From assembly GCA_000149265.1 (NCBI GenBank), contig CH003287.1, positions 198,210-262,209 on the forward strand: a DNA stretch of 64,000 nt, given 5' to 3'. This DNA is from Ciona savignyi. Taxonomy: Eukaryota > Chordata > Ascidiacea > Phlebobranchia > Cionidae. Both the position numbers and the translations under genes were made by a program. How positions within the stretch are numbered: the stretch's first letter is position 1; each line of letters begins with the position of its first letter. Below, piece after piece: positions 55,701 to 64,000 of the stretch. The notes beneath the pieces are model-generated. The model searched no databases. It saw only the letters and a program-made list of their open reading frames with translations, and had not been told where the DNA came from.

Positions 55701-58006
55701 TTTGTTTTCAATAATGGTAGTACACATAAATATCCTATCCTATTTACAATTGATCTCAATTTAAAGCCCCGATTTTGATTTTAGTCAACAGTTTCCCTTC
55801 TTTCCTCTTTTAATCCCCCACCCCCAAAGATACTAGTAATAACAGACCCGGTCAACACTAACGGAAAGCAGACGGATAATGTGAACAATTGTTGCCTAAA
55901 CAAAAAATCCTCTCCCCCTCCACAAAAACACATATTGTATTTAACGGGTCATAACTCATAAGGATTATAAGATAATAAGGATATGCAGGATTATAAGGCG
56001 CAACTTTTTCTTTTGGTATTTTGTTTATAAAACAATGGTCCCTGTACTAGTTTTGAGTCTAGGTGATAAAGCACACTACTTGATCCAAATATTAGATACG
56101 CTTATAAGGTCCACAATCTATTTTTGATGAAAAAAGATTTTAAAGTGCATCACATTATGAAATATTTTAAGATATGACAGAGCAGGTTAATACTCACGGG
56201 AAGCAAACTGGAAAATGAGAACAGTTATTGCAGTGTGGTAGGACACCTAGTGTACGAGATAACGCAATAGATTGTGAGTTGCAAGTGTCGTAGATGCGGA
56301 AGCCGAGAGTGAGATTCTGTTGGGATGAACTGTCAATCATGTTGGCTGGATCAGATATTAATATTTATCTCCGTGAATGGGAAAACCAAGGGGGTTAACA
56401 CACGAGCAATCGTCAGATCACCTCTTGTCCACCGTCGGGTTACCGGAGCTTATTGCAGTGTGTTGTATATGATAGACACGTTCCTTCATTTTGGTAGAAC
56501 CCATTAATCCGCTGGGTTCAGGAAATGTCTGTAAAGTGTGTTTCCCAAGGACACAACCAACTAGCTATCGACCAGTTTTGCACCTTCAACCGGCCAGTTT
56601 TATTTTTTTAAATGACTGTGGTTTTGGAGACTGTTTATTTTTCGTAGTTTTTTTCATAGAAGAGTTCTTTTACAATGAAATTTTTATATAAAAAATGTTA
56701 CAAAGTAACGTAAAAACACAAATAATTTTATATGTAGAAATATATTTCCATAATATATAAGCGCTATGACGTTGCACATAATAAGAAATTACCAAACTAC
56801 GTCATAAGTTAATAATTCAAGCTTGTTTTATAACCACATTCATGAGCATTTAAATACCAGAGCAAATATTTGAACTCATGACTTGGTGAAATGTGCAGGT
56901 ATTTTGCATTGTAAATGGTAGTTAAACACGTAGTGATTTGCCTAGCTGTTCAATAACCTTGTACCATGACGCATATATTTCGACTGGCCACATTAAACTG
57001 TCAACATAGGAAATACATGAATAACAAAATAAAAGAATCACAACAAGACAACTAAATAGGAATTTAAAAGGAACAGAACATCACAAATAAATAAAACTTA
57101 AGAAAAAGTGGGTGATAAGCAAATTAAACTACGATTTATAAATTTGATTTAATTTAAAGTTAATTAGGTTAATTCTTTTTATGTTTAATCTTTAAATGAG
57201 TACCTATCTTTTCATTTTATCGCTATTTTTGAATGCTAGTTTTATTGTAGCTCTACACATGCTTTGGCCATAATTTATTGATGATTAAGTAATTATATAA
57301 TTTAAACATATTAAATATGGAATTGTTCATTTTTAATCTACCTTCATAAACGACCATGAATTAACTTTTTTAACAGCATATGCCATCGCCTCCATACGCT
57401 GTATTGATCCCATGTCTTCCAAGTCTAAACAACCTGTATATAGATGGGTTATGTTGAATCATATAGTATAATTGCAAAGTCAGGTCTAGCATAATCATAT
57501 ATATCCCAGTGGATAGAAATGTCTATCATCGGGTCCCTTGTAGAAGTATAGCAGAGTTGTTTAAAAAAGGGAAGCAAATAAACGCAAAACTGAAGTTAAA
57601 ACATGTCAGAAAAATGGTATAACAGTGGAAAAGGAGCAGGCGGTTCACCACACAACTAACCTTCACTTTGGTGTATTGGAAACAGCCCAGCCAACATTAC
57701 ATCTCCATCCATGGAATATACTTCATGAAACCTATGGAACAAGCCTTGGCATATTGTTCCACTTGGATCAATACCAGTACAAGCGTCTATCACCCATTCA
57801 GGGGGAATACCCGAGTCAGCATGCATTCCTGTTGAGCCATACTTTGTAGAATGAAGCAGTTCTTCCATGTTAATATGTCCACGGGCTTCTAGAAGTTTCT
57901 CAGAGTCTGCATTTGTTGATTTTGCAGTAATTCCAGATCCAGGAATTGCGATTGTAATTGAGTTGATTAAGACGATGATTATAAATAAATCCAAATACAT
58001 CAACAT
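40775..58006 (-). CDS. metabotropic glutamate receptor-like class C GPCR
   Basis: Exons, leftward: 58006-57661 (signal peptide), 57433-57342, 56345-56198, 55342-55159, 54761-54691, 54061-53992, 53460-53332, 52618-52457, 51458-51371, 50885-50591, 49985-49856, 49383-49297, 49013-48855, 47725-47592, 46768-46606, 46206-46043, 45640-45521, 44961-44730, about 42418-42252, 41864-41713, 41367-41187, 41131-40775; about 1,200 residues. The Venus-flytrap domain shows IQRMEAM, GVVGPESSSN, PIISYFATSLELTD, VPSDDYQ, RYGKDA and WIGSEGW; residues matching mGluR1 R78, S165, T188, D208 and Y236 are kept while D318 is Glu. Exons 49985-48855 hold the nine cysteines of the linker domain. Seven helices follow, with KASGREL, SNRIYRIF, YNESRFIAFT and FFPKIY. 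The tail is Ser/Thr-rich and basic. Such dimeric receptors sense glutamate and signal through G proteins. The join 57342/56345 is out of phase by one base. Confidence 0.88.
41410..41695 (+). repeat. SINE copy in the receptor gene
   Basis: Head TTAGCTTGGTGGGTTAGTGC, tail GGGGATAAACATAAATATCC; lies between tail exons 41864-41713 and 41367-41187, ending about 20 bp before the exon at 41713. Confidence 0.85.
41900..42005 (+). repeat. degenerate GGTCGTGTGGCC-type repeat
   Basis: AACGTGTGGCTGAATGGTTA through CATTATGAGATCAAAACTCT. Confidence 0.5.
42070..42205 (-). repeat. SINE 3' fragment
   Basis: GATATTCGTGTTTATCCCTG to GTGTGTTGTGTATATGATAG. Confidence 0.8.
42419..42518. other. assembly gap, 100 N
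   Basis: Exactly 100 undetermined bases, a usual placeholder for unknown size. The receptor exon on its left side loses its acceptor in it. Confidence 0.99.
42598..42880 (-). repeat. SINE copy
   Basis: Near full length, from TGGATAGGATATTCATGTTT to the head at CACTTAACCACCAGACTAAT. Confidence 0.88.
42881..44059. other. long AT-rich intron of the receptor gene
   Basis: No exon or repeat family recognised; locally runs of TTTTATAC and poly(A). Confidence 0.4.
44060..44185 (+). repeat. SINE central fragment
   Basis: ACATTGCATGAACCCAGTGG to GGCGTGAGGTGATCTGACGA, where the 27-bp array begins. Confidence 0.8.
44187..44720. repeat. 27-bp minisatellite, about 19 units, ending at a splice donor
   Basis: Unit ACATAAATTAAGAAAAAACA plus TTTTTAA, with small A-run length changes. 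It stops about 10 bp from the donor of the receptor exon ending at 44730. On the transcribed strand the array is T-rich. Confidence 0.93.
45240..45475 (+). repeat. second dispersed family, two partial units
   Basis: CAACCCAGTGGTTATTATTG, ACACACTGGAATAGCTCCAT, CTCGACTGTGGGCATGGG; lies in the intron 3' of exon 45640-45521. Confidence 0.65.
45690..45975 (-). repeat. SINE copy
   Basis: Near full length, from TAGGATAGGATATTCATGTT; about 50 bp upstream of exon 45640-45521. Confidence 0.88.
46295..46565 (-). repeat. SINE copy
   Basis: Starts TTCCCATGAATGGGAAAACC; head CGCAAGACTAACCATCCGGA ends about 40 bp from exon 46768-46606. Confidence 0.88.
46835..47085 (+). repeat. SINE copy, tail lost
   Basis: Head GTCTGGCCCGTTGGTCTAAG; ends at GATTGCCTGTGTGTTAA. 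Confidence 0.85.
47310..47515 (-). repeat. SINE copy, tail lost
   Basis: From TTTAGCTATAGCAGTATGTT to the head ACCACTAGACTAATCTGTCG. Confidence 0.8.
47755..48035 (+). repeat. SINE copy
   Basis: Full length, head CCGGCCGGTTGGTCTAGCGG, starting about 25 bp upstream of the acceptor of exon 47725-47592. Confidence 0.9.
48075..48590 (+). repeat. SINE whose middle has expanded into a 39-bp array
   Basis: The TTGGGCAAGGTACTTAGCGG / AAATTACCTAAATATACAC unit is present about 8.5 times (48150-48495) between a normal SINE head and the ACACACTGCAATA 3' part. As 39 is a multiple of three, it makes a spurious 13-residue repeat frame (GKVLSGNYLNIHL). Confidence 0.92.
49440..49735 (-). repeat. SINE copy
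   Basis: From ATGATATTCGTGTTTATCCC to CGACTGAAAGGCGATACACT. Confidence 0.88.
50010..50400 (+). repeat. two SINE copies in tandem, the first truncated
   Basis: 50010-50145 stops after AACCCAGTGGAATGG; 50170-50400 runs from TTGGACTGCGTAGATTGGTG to the CTCGATGGTGGGTGCGAGGT block. Confidence 0.8.
50918..51180 (+). repeat. SINE copy
   Basis: Head GACAGATTAGTCTGGTGGTT begins about 30 bp upstream of the acceptor of exon 50885-50591; ends CATGTTTATCCCCATGAA. Confidence 0.88.
51190..51345 (-). repeat. short AAACT/GACGGCAAA-type repeat, reverse
   Basis: GACTATCGTTTTGCCGTTTT, TCCAAAATTTTATCAAAAC, TCATCGTGGAAACAGAAAA; just 3' of exon 51458-51371. Confidence 0.65.
51645..51910 (+). repeat. degenerate SINE copy
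   Basis: CGAATACTTTGGAAGGGTAG, GTCGGTTGTATCCTTGGGCA, CTGCAAAAGCTCCGGTAAGC. Confidence 0.75.
51960..52235 (-). repeat. two copies of the short repeat, reverse
   Basis: ATGATTGTCGTTTGCCATTT and ACGACTGTCGTTTTGCCGTT, each followed by CCCGTTTTC-AA. Confidence 0.65.
52624..52807. repeat. purine-rich minisatellite next to a splice acceptor
   Basis: GGAAAAAGT(C/T) and GAAAAAGTGGAAAA units for about 185 bp. On the transcribed minus strand it is a long pyrimidine tract ending directly at the CCCCCAG acceptor of exon 52618-52457. Confidence 0.9.
52808..53175 (+). repeat. SINE tail split by a 280-bp insertion
   Basis: The SINE stops at GTGTGTTAACCCCCTTAG (about 52854-52871) and resumes with GTGTGTTAACCCCCTAAG and ATGAATATCCTATCC (53146-53175). 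The near-identical 18-mers look like a target duplication around an inserted sequence of unknown type. Confidence 0.75.
53515..53625 (+). repeat. short AAACT/GACGGCAAA-type repeat, good copy
   Basis: Starts with TTAGTTTTAGTTTAGTTTAT, then TTGCCCTAGTATTTAAAAAT, ATCACCACACAGAAACAGGA and GACGGCAAAACGAACAGTCG. Confidence 0.75.
53725..53980 (-). repeat. SINE copy
   Basis: From AAGGAGGTTAACACACGGGC to CTAACCAGTCGGACG, about 10 bp from exon 54061-53992. Confidence 0.85.
54165..54435 (+). repeat. SINE copy
   Basis: Head TTGTCCGGTTAGTCTGGCGG; tail GGGTATAGACATAAATATCC; internal deletion of the ACACACTGCAATAG block. Confidence 0.85.
54850..55130 (+). repeat. composite of two SINE pieces in opposite orientation
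   Basis: 54855-54910 is an inverted tail (TTTATTCTCATAAATGGGAA); 54915-55130 is a forward 5'-truncated copy (GCAAATTGGTTGTGTCTTTG onward). Confidence 0.75.
56346..56600 (-). repeat. SINE whose tail touches a receptor exon
   Basis: From ATATTAATATTTATCTCCGT to the head CAACCGGCCAG. In the gene's sense direction the SINE tail ends at the only AG available for exon 56345-56198. Confidence 0.85.
56620..57330. other. AT-rich intron of the receptor gene
   Basis: No exon or repeat family recognised. Confidence 0.4.
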
Positions 58007-58462
58007 TTCAAATTTATAATATTATTGTTTCAAACATAGCCTAAAAGGTGTTGAATGTGCTGAACCAAAACAAAAGTACATTGTCTTGATTAATTACTAA
58101 TAATATAAATTAGTATTTTCGAAAACGGTTAGTTTGTAAAATATATTTTACAATCCATCGCAATCATTACGCACATATTATAAAAGCAACTATAAAAAGG
58201 GCTGTTAACAATTTCTCGAAATTTGTTTAATTTACATGTTGTCTGCGAAACGTTTTCTTGCATACGTCATTGGCGTCCTTAACAACATTCACAACGATTA
58301 ATGTAATTGCATTCGATACCATCTTTTGTACAATAATCAGTCGAAAATGGTAAAGTTTTTTCTTAGAAAACGGTGTTAAAAATTTATCAGAAAAAGGTCA
58401 ACACCCTTTTTTAAGCAAAGTTAGTTTTGCTTGTATTCAACCATTTAATCACGAAAAACAGT

Positions 58463-58669
58463 AAAAGGAGGGAAAGCGGGAAGCAGGGAAAAAGAGAAAT
58501 TGCACATAAACTAATTTAAACCCTCCCCTAAACACAAATTTTAACCCTAGAAATAACCCTAACTTCAAAACTTCAACCCTATGTTTAAAACTAACTCTAA
58601 TGTCACAATCTTCATTTTAGTGTGTAGTTTAGGCCTACCGCCTTCCCTCCTTCCCGCTTTCCCTCCTTT
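58463..58669. mobile_element. MITE-like element with GGAGGGAAAGCGGGAAG inverted ends
   Basis: AAAGGAGGGAAAGCGGGAAG at the left is mirrored by CTTCCCGCTTTCCCTCCTTT at the right, with AGTA on both sides as a possible short target duplication. The inside is rich in TTAACCCTA-like motifs. About 207 bp. Confidence 0.75.
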
Positions 58670-60034
58670 AGTAACTTAACAAGTGCCATAATGATCAAAG
58701 CTATGCCGGTCGAATGTTATTTAATTAACTTGTCCGTGGCATATATATTGCATGCTGTAGTAAAATGTAACTGAGCAAAAATATAAAGTCTTAAATAACA
58801 ATTTTTATCTTAATGAGACACTGTGAAATATTTTATTTTTAATCAGTAAGCAGTGCTCTATTAACTTGGCTACCATTTTTATGTTTTCCAGTAAAAAAAC
58901 AAACTGTTCGTTGTAATGTACTTTTTGGAAGATCGCATGTTCCTATTGGTAAACGCAGTCCATTGGATAAACGATATGATATCAAATATAAAACAGACTT
59001 GGCTGTAGGCATTGAATTATATACTACTTGAATGTGTTACAACTTGTTTTTAAAACACTCTACTAGAACCGATTAAACTGCATTCAAATGATGTCTGATT
59101 TGTGCCTTGCCCTGGTTGCCTAAATCGACCAGCTGGTGATAGGTTTCGAATCTACAACCCTTGGATCTTCCTTGATACTTCAAATAAACTGCAATGTCGT
59201 CTAAATAGACTGGAGTAGCCTACACCAAATGAAATTAAGCGATGCAGACTACGCTAATTAACTTAGAACGAGCTAAAAAAATTCTACAATTTTTATACCC
59301 CTGAATTTCATACTTTTTAAATAATACGTTTCTTAAAATAACGTATTTTAAAGAGTTAACTTAAGAAAGAAGAACCTTACTTAAAATACGTTGTTAAAAT
59401 AAAGACTAACTAGATATCGTTTCAAAATATAATTATCTTATAACCTGTATCGTCCGAACCGCGCTGGCCATAAATAACTGTATGATGTATGTTGACTTTC
59501 TTCCAAAGCTTCGATGTTATTGGGTTGGTAAGGTATACGATGTTGGACGTTTATTGCTTGGCTAGCAAGTGTGTTTCTGTCCAACGCTCACCGCTTATGA
59601 AGATAAGATCGTAAACAACGATCGTTGGAACGCTGATCAAACACGGTAATTGAATATTAAAAGGTCGTGTTTAGGCGTATTAGAGATTCGTTTGTTTGGT
59701 AGGAATCGTAAAGTGGTGGCTGATGTTGTACCTTACACCAACATTCCAAACCAATTGGTTTAAAATCCGGGTTTGTTTTTATGGTTTTGTGCTCTTTTGT
59801 TTCATAAATTGTTTAGTTGCATTCTTGTCCTAGAGTTAAATCTTGTAATTTAGACCGAACTGATTAGTTTAAATCCGGTCCAGTGCACATTGTTATATAA
59901 TTTGTGCTTTAACTTGTTTATTGCGTGGTTTCTTTTTCAGGTGGTGGTGTTATCTTGTATTTTATACATATTGCCCACTTTATTGGTTAAAAGCCGATCT
60001 TGCAAACATTAATATATAACTTGTCATTAAGTTT
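58670..60034. other. upstream region of the receptor gene, no gene seen
   Basis: A diverged direct repeat (TTGGTTTAAAATCCGGGTTT at 59755 and TTGGTTTAAAATCAGGATCC near 60238, with TTGTATTTTATAC before each or between) suggests an old duplication of about 250-480 bp. No exon recognised. Confidence 0.4.
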
Positions 60035-60145
60035 TTTTGACCGAGCCAAGTTTCGAACCCATGATGGGCTCGTTACTCGGACCGGTTTTGTATAGTTGTC
60101 GGTATATGTATCGGTCGCGCTAACCATTCGACCACAAGACCGTAC
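60035..60145 (-). repeat. GGTCGTGTGGCC-type tRNA-derived repeat
   Basis: GACCGAGCCAAGTTTCGAAC to ACCATTCGACCACAAGACCG. Confidence 0.8.
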
Positions 60146-60409
60146 TTGTGCTTTCAAATTGCTTATTTCGTAATTGCTTTGTAAAGTGACGGTGATATAG
60201 AATTAAAACTTGTATTTTATACCGATTGCTCAATTGATTGGTTTAAAATCAGGATCCTTCGTTTTTTTGTGTTCCTTGTACACGTTTCCTGAAATGTTTT
60301 GGTGACTATTTGTCAAAGTTGTGCTAAGTTGTCCTAATTACTTTTTGAGATTGGTTATTTTCTGCCCGATTTATGGTTTTGGGGGTAATTTTCCCTTTTT
60401 CCTTTTCAG

Positions 60410-60690
60410 CTAGAGTGTTTCAGGGCTCAAAATTTATCGCTATAAAATCAGTTTTGGTGAAATACCCAGCAGACATAGACTGAACCCAGCTGGATAATGG
60501 GTTCTGCTAAGAATTGATAAAAAAACATTTTAATAATGTAGAAAAGAATAATAGCTCTGGTAATCCAGCCGTAGACGCGAGGAAATCTGACGATTAATAG
60601 TTTCAACCGTTACCCTCGTAATAACGCGTTTTCCGTAATCGAAAGGTAAAATCACAAATACTGTAACAATACTCTCATTTTTCCTAATAG
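60410..60690 (+). repeat. degenerate SINE copy
   Basis: TGAACCCAGCTGGATAATGG, AATAGCTCTGGTAATCCAGC, GACGCGAGGAAATCTGACGA remain. Confidence 0.65.
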
Positions 60691-60774
60691 CGGGATAAAA
60701 TGTGAATATTTCATAAAATGTGAATATAAAATGTGAACGCGTCCGCTATATTTATTACATTATATCTCCTTTTT

Positions 60775-60900
60775 TTAATGACGTGTTTTAACGACTGTTC
60801 GTTTTGCCGTCTGTTCCTGTTCCCGTGTCGAGATTATATTCGTTTGCCATTTTTAAAAAACTGGGGCAAAAAATAAATAAACTAAACTAAACTAAACTAT
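60775..60900 (-). repeat. short AAACT/GACGGCAAA-type repeat, reverse
   Basis: ACGACTGTTCGTTTTGCCGT then, at its other end, AATAAATAAACTAAACTAAA; the (AAACT)n run is clearest here. Confidence 0.75.
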
Positions 60901-61204
60901 TTATTCAAACCAACCAAAAAGATCTGTTTAAGAACTTGCTCTCTTTTCTTATGTTTACCCACGAAACAAGTCAGGCGTGACAGGGGGAATTTTGTTATGG
61001 AATTCATGGTGTAATAATGAGAACATATTTCACGGTCACTTGATCGCTAATATTAAGTTAAGTCCTTAATCTAGCCTTAATTGACCTAATAGCAGAGCAA
61101 AATATTGGTTAATGCTACAATAGAAGAGCACACAGGAAATGGCGTCATAAGCATCCGCCCGGGCGTTTATCCGTATAACGATAACGTATAACGGACGCAA
61201 TCTT

Positions 61205-61420
61205 GGTTTCCGTTGGTCTAACGGTTAAGTGCGTCGCCTTTTAATCGAAAGGTTGCAGGTGCGAAACTGGTCGCTAGCTAATCGGTTGTGTCCTTGGGCA
61301 AGGCACTTTACGGACATTGCCTGAACCCAGCGGATTAATGGGTTCTACTAAATTGAAGGAATGTGTCTATCATATACAACACATTGCAATACTATCTAGC
61401 GACCAGTTTCGCACCTGTGG
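61205..61420 (+). repeat. SINE, 3'-truncated, with a small inverted piece
   Basis: Head TTTCCGTTGGTCTAACGGTT to ACACATTGCAATA, followed by the inverted head piece CTAGCGACCAGTTTCGCACC. Confidence 0.85.
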
Positions 61421-61734
61421 ACTGTAGTTGTATTTAGGAATAGTTTTGGGTTTAAGAGTAGTGTTTAGGCAGATTTAAGATCATTTATTTAGTAATCAGT
61501 TTCCATTATTTGCTCTCTTTTTTTAGTGCTGCCGCCGACACACTAAACCTTTAAGGTGATTTATTGTAGTGTCAGATGCTAGATAGTTAATATGGCAAGC
61601 AGCAAAAAATAAATAGTGTTGATAGTAATGTAATATTTTAAGCAAGCCTTTTACCACTTTTTCTTCCACAAGTGTTGCCTGTGTCCATGTGCCACTGCAT
61701 TGATTTTAATCCTGTACCCTTCAGGAGTATTGTT

Positions 61735-61885
61735 TGACAGATTAGTCTGGTAGGTTAGTGCGTCACCTTTTAGACGAAGGTTGCAGATACGAAACTGGTC
61801 GCTAGATAGTCGGTTGTGTCCTTGGGCAAGGCACATAACAGACATTTAAACCTAAATCAAGACGATTAATAGGTTTCATCAAATT
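61735..61885 (+). repeat. SINE 5' fragment
   Basis: GACAGATTAGTCTGGTAGGT to CATCAAATTGAGG. Confidence 0.8.
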
Positions 61886-61892
61886 GAGGTAG

Positions 61893-62000
61893 GGATGCAC
61901 AATATAGGATACTTAGGTATTCTAGAATATTCTAGAAGAATATATTTCGAATCTAGAATTTCGAATCCTATTCTAGAATGTTTAACTGTTTAATTAAATT
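61893..62000. mobile_element. single end of a hAT-like element
   Basis: TAGGGATGCACAATATAGGA followed by CTAGAATATTCTAG-type palindromes, typical of one hAT terminus. I did not find the other end. Confidence 0.4.
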
Positions 62001-62248
62001 TGCTACGATGTGCAAATATTTTCCTATTAAAAAAATAGATACTGGGCAGTATATGAATATTCATTAAATGTAAAAAACTAAGAATATGCCTTTCATTGAA
62101 AAGTATATTAAATTAATAACTATAAATTCAATAAAAATAATTACTACATATTTTAGATTTTATTTTTGTGCTAATTAAGAAACATAGTTGTTAAAGTGGA
62201 ATGAATATTTTCAAAAATAAGTCTGTCTAGTGTTTAAATAACTTTCTA

Positions 62249-63752
62249 ATAACTAGAGAGTGTCAACCACGTGTTTAACCACCACCATTTGTAAAACACA
62301 TTTTGTATGTCATATATTCATGCTACAGGGTCCCTAACCACACCTTGTATTTTATACACTGAGTATGTAGTTTGTTTCTGCAAGCATAAACGCATGGGTC
62401 CCATAGTTGTCCAACCAAACTTCTTTTCAATGTGTAGTTAAAAAATGAATAAACATCTTAATTTACTAACATTTTACCTTAAATGTTTTAAATTAAACCT
62501 TTTTAAGCGCTGTAATGAAATAAAGGAAATTCCCCTAGGTTTAGTAGATGAGTTTCTGTTTTTAAATATATTGGCCATGTTATGTAACAATTCTTAAAGT
62601 TTTAATGTGATTTGTCGACTCCTTGTTGGAGATGTCAGTGCGATATGGCATGCCTGTCACAATCATAAGTCAGGAACATATCTTCGTTTTTTAGGGGAAT
62701 TACTCTAAGCAAATGTTTTCTTTCTTGTAATTGGCCTAAAGTGTTTTATGGTCTAACATTTAACCAAATCTGATCAAAATTAGAGCAGCCGTTCAAGCGC
62801 TATGCCCAAAAAATCTAATTTTTTAGAAAAAAAATGTTATGGTTTTTAACGTCTCAGGGGAATTTCCCTAGATTCATTACCCAAAATTTTGGTTTCTGCT
62901 TATCTAGACCATGTCCTGTTACAAATGTCAAATTTTTATTGTCATTTCATTACTCCTTTTGCTAGATTTCGGGGCAACATGGCATGCTTGTCACAATCAT
63001 AATTAGAGAACAAAATCCGATTTTTAAGGTATTTCCCTGGGTAATTTTTTTTATTTCTTTTAAGTGTTAAATCAGTGACTAGTGCACTAACATTCCACCA
63101 AATTTTATTCAAATTGGAGCAGCCGTTCAATCGCTATGGCCTAAAAAGCTAATTTTTTAGAAAAAAATGACCGTTTTGGTTTTTAACGTCCAAGGGGAAT
63201 TCCCCTAAATAATTTTGGTTTCTGCATATCTAGGCCATGTTGTCTAAACAATCACCAAATTTCATTGCGATTCCATTATTCCTTCTGGTAGATGTCGGGG
63301 CGCCATAGCATGCCTGTCACAATTACCATTTAACAGCAAAAGTTTAATTTTTAGGGTATTTCCCTAGGCAATTTTTTTATTTCTTTTAAGTGTTAAATCA
63401 GTGACTAGTGCACTAACATTTCACCAAATTTGATCCAAATTGGAGTGGCCGTTCAAGCGCTATGGACTAAAAAGCTATTTTTTTAGAAAAAATGACCGTT
63501 TTAGGTTTTAACGTCCAAGGGGAATTCCCCTAAATTTATTACCCAAAATTTTGGTTTCTGCATATCTAGACCATGTTGTCTAAAAAATCACCAAGTTTCA
63601 TTGCGATTCCATTATTCCTTCTGGTAGATGTCGGGGCGCCATGCCATGCCTGTCAAGCGTTTGACGAAGAAAAAAAAAAAGAAAAAAAAAAAAGAAAAAA
63701 AAAAAACGGACAAAAACAATATGTGTCCCATTTTTTCAAATGGGACCCATAA
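62249..63752 (+). repeat. 1.5-kb dispersed repeat (copy 2)
   Basis: Same order and same two ends as 38622-40180, including the ATAACTAGAGAGTGTCAACC start and the terminal (GAAAAAAAA)n and CAAATGGGACCCATAA. Internal units differ by small indels. Confidence 0.85.
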
Positions 63753-64000
63753 TTACGTCATATTTAAAGGTGCAATAAACCACGTGATTAGCGCGGGGAA
63801 AGTGACCTACTTTCTTTGTGTGTGTGCGCGCATTAAGCGCGCCGTAAGAGACGCAAAAGATAACAAATCGTGCTTATCTATTGTCGCACGCGTGCTGAGA
63901 CGTTGCGCTGACATTCGCATAATTAAAGGAACGATTTTTGTTGCCCGATGGATCGCAACCGAGATTTTACGTTTTTAAATTCGAATCCTAACCATTCTTA
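63753..64000. other. CpG-richer right edge, gene edge possible
   Basis: A stretch with CACGTGATTAGCGCGGGG, TGTGCGCGCATTAAGCGCGC and GTCGCACGCGTGCTGAGACG contrasts with the AT-rich surroundings. One plus frame stays open to 63978, but I recognise no family. It could be a promoter or first exon of a gene to the right. Confidence 0.3.

Overview
The window is a eukaryotic, AT-rich animal chromosome segment. Coding sequence is split into short exons with GT-AG introns, and the gene families (NACHT-LRR receptor, class C GPCR, catechol O-methyltransferase, H-type lectin domain) are metazoan. Small introns, a dense load of tRNA-derived SINEs and short DNA transposons make an ascidian tunicate (Ciona-like) my best guess, but this is inferred from style and not proven. 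One 100-N assembly gap lies at 42419-42518.

Left part (1-9.4 kb): the probable 3' exon of a gene entering from the left, then a transposon-rich stretch. It holds a hAT-type element nested inside another, and a PIF/Harbinger-like element (3518-5853) that keeps a MADF-domain gene remnant and carries a nested pogo/Tigger-like MITE. A two-exon gene for a beta-propeller (NHL-like) protein follows at 6907-8223.

Middle part (9.4-35.4 kb): two NACHT-LRR (NLR-type) innate-immune receptor genes in convergent orientation, about 10 kb apart. The plus-strand copy (9467-18431, ten exons) joins into an uninterrupted 724-codon frame. The minus-strand copy (35378-28603) has nearly identical exons of matching length, but lacks the second exon and carries a one-base insertion in its penultimate exon. 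The missing second exon encodes a short beta-rich segment with a V-x-I-x-G-G-D core; in the minus copy that intron holds a 49-bp satellite that evidently grew from a SINE tail. Between the two genes lie an isolated H-type lectin exon (minus) and an intronless COMT reading frame broken by one in-frame stop.

Right part (35.4-64 kb): repeats, including two copies of an unusual 1.5-kb repeat with internal units of about 330 bp, and a large minus-strand gene (58006-40775, about 22 exons) for a metabotropic glutamate receptor-like class C GPCR. I could trace its signal peptide, Venus-flytrap domain, nine-cysteine domain, seven transmembrane helices and long cytoplasmic tail exon by exon. Its introns are full of SINEs and minisatellites, several directly next to splice sites.

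A recurring theme is one tRNA-derived SINE family (about 40 copies or fragments) that has seeded at least three different tandem arrays. Exon coordinates were worked out by hand from splice signals and reading phase; most are supported by exact phase agreement between neighbouring exons, but none is supported by transcript data.
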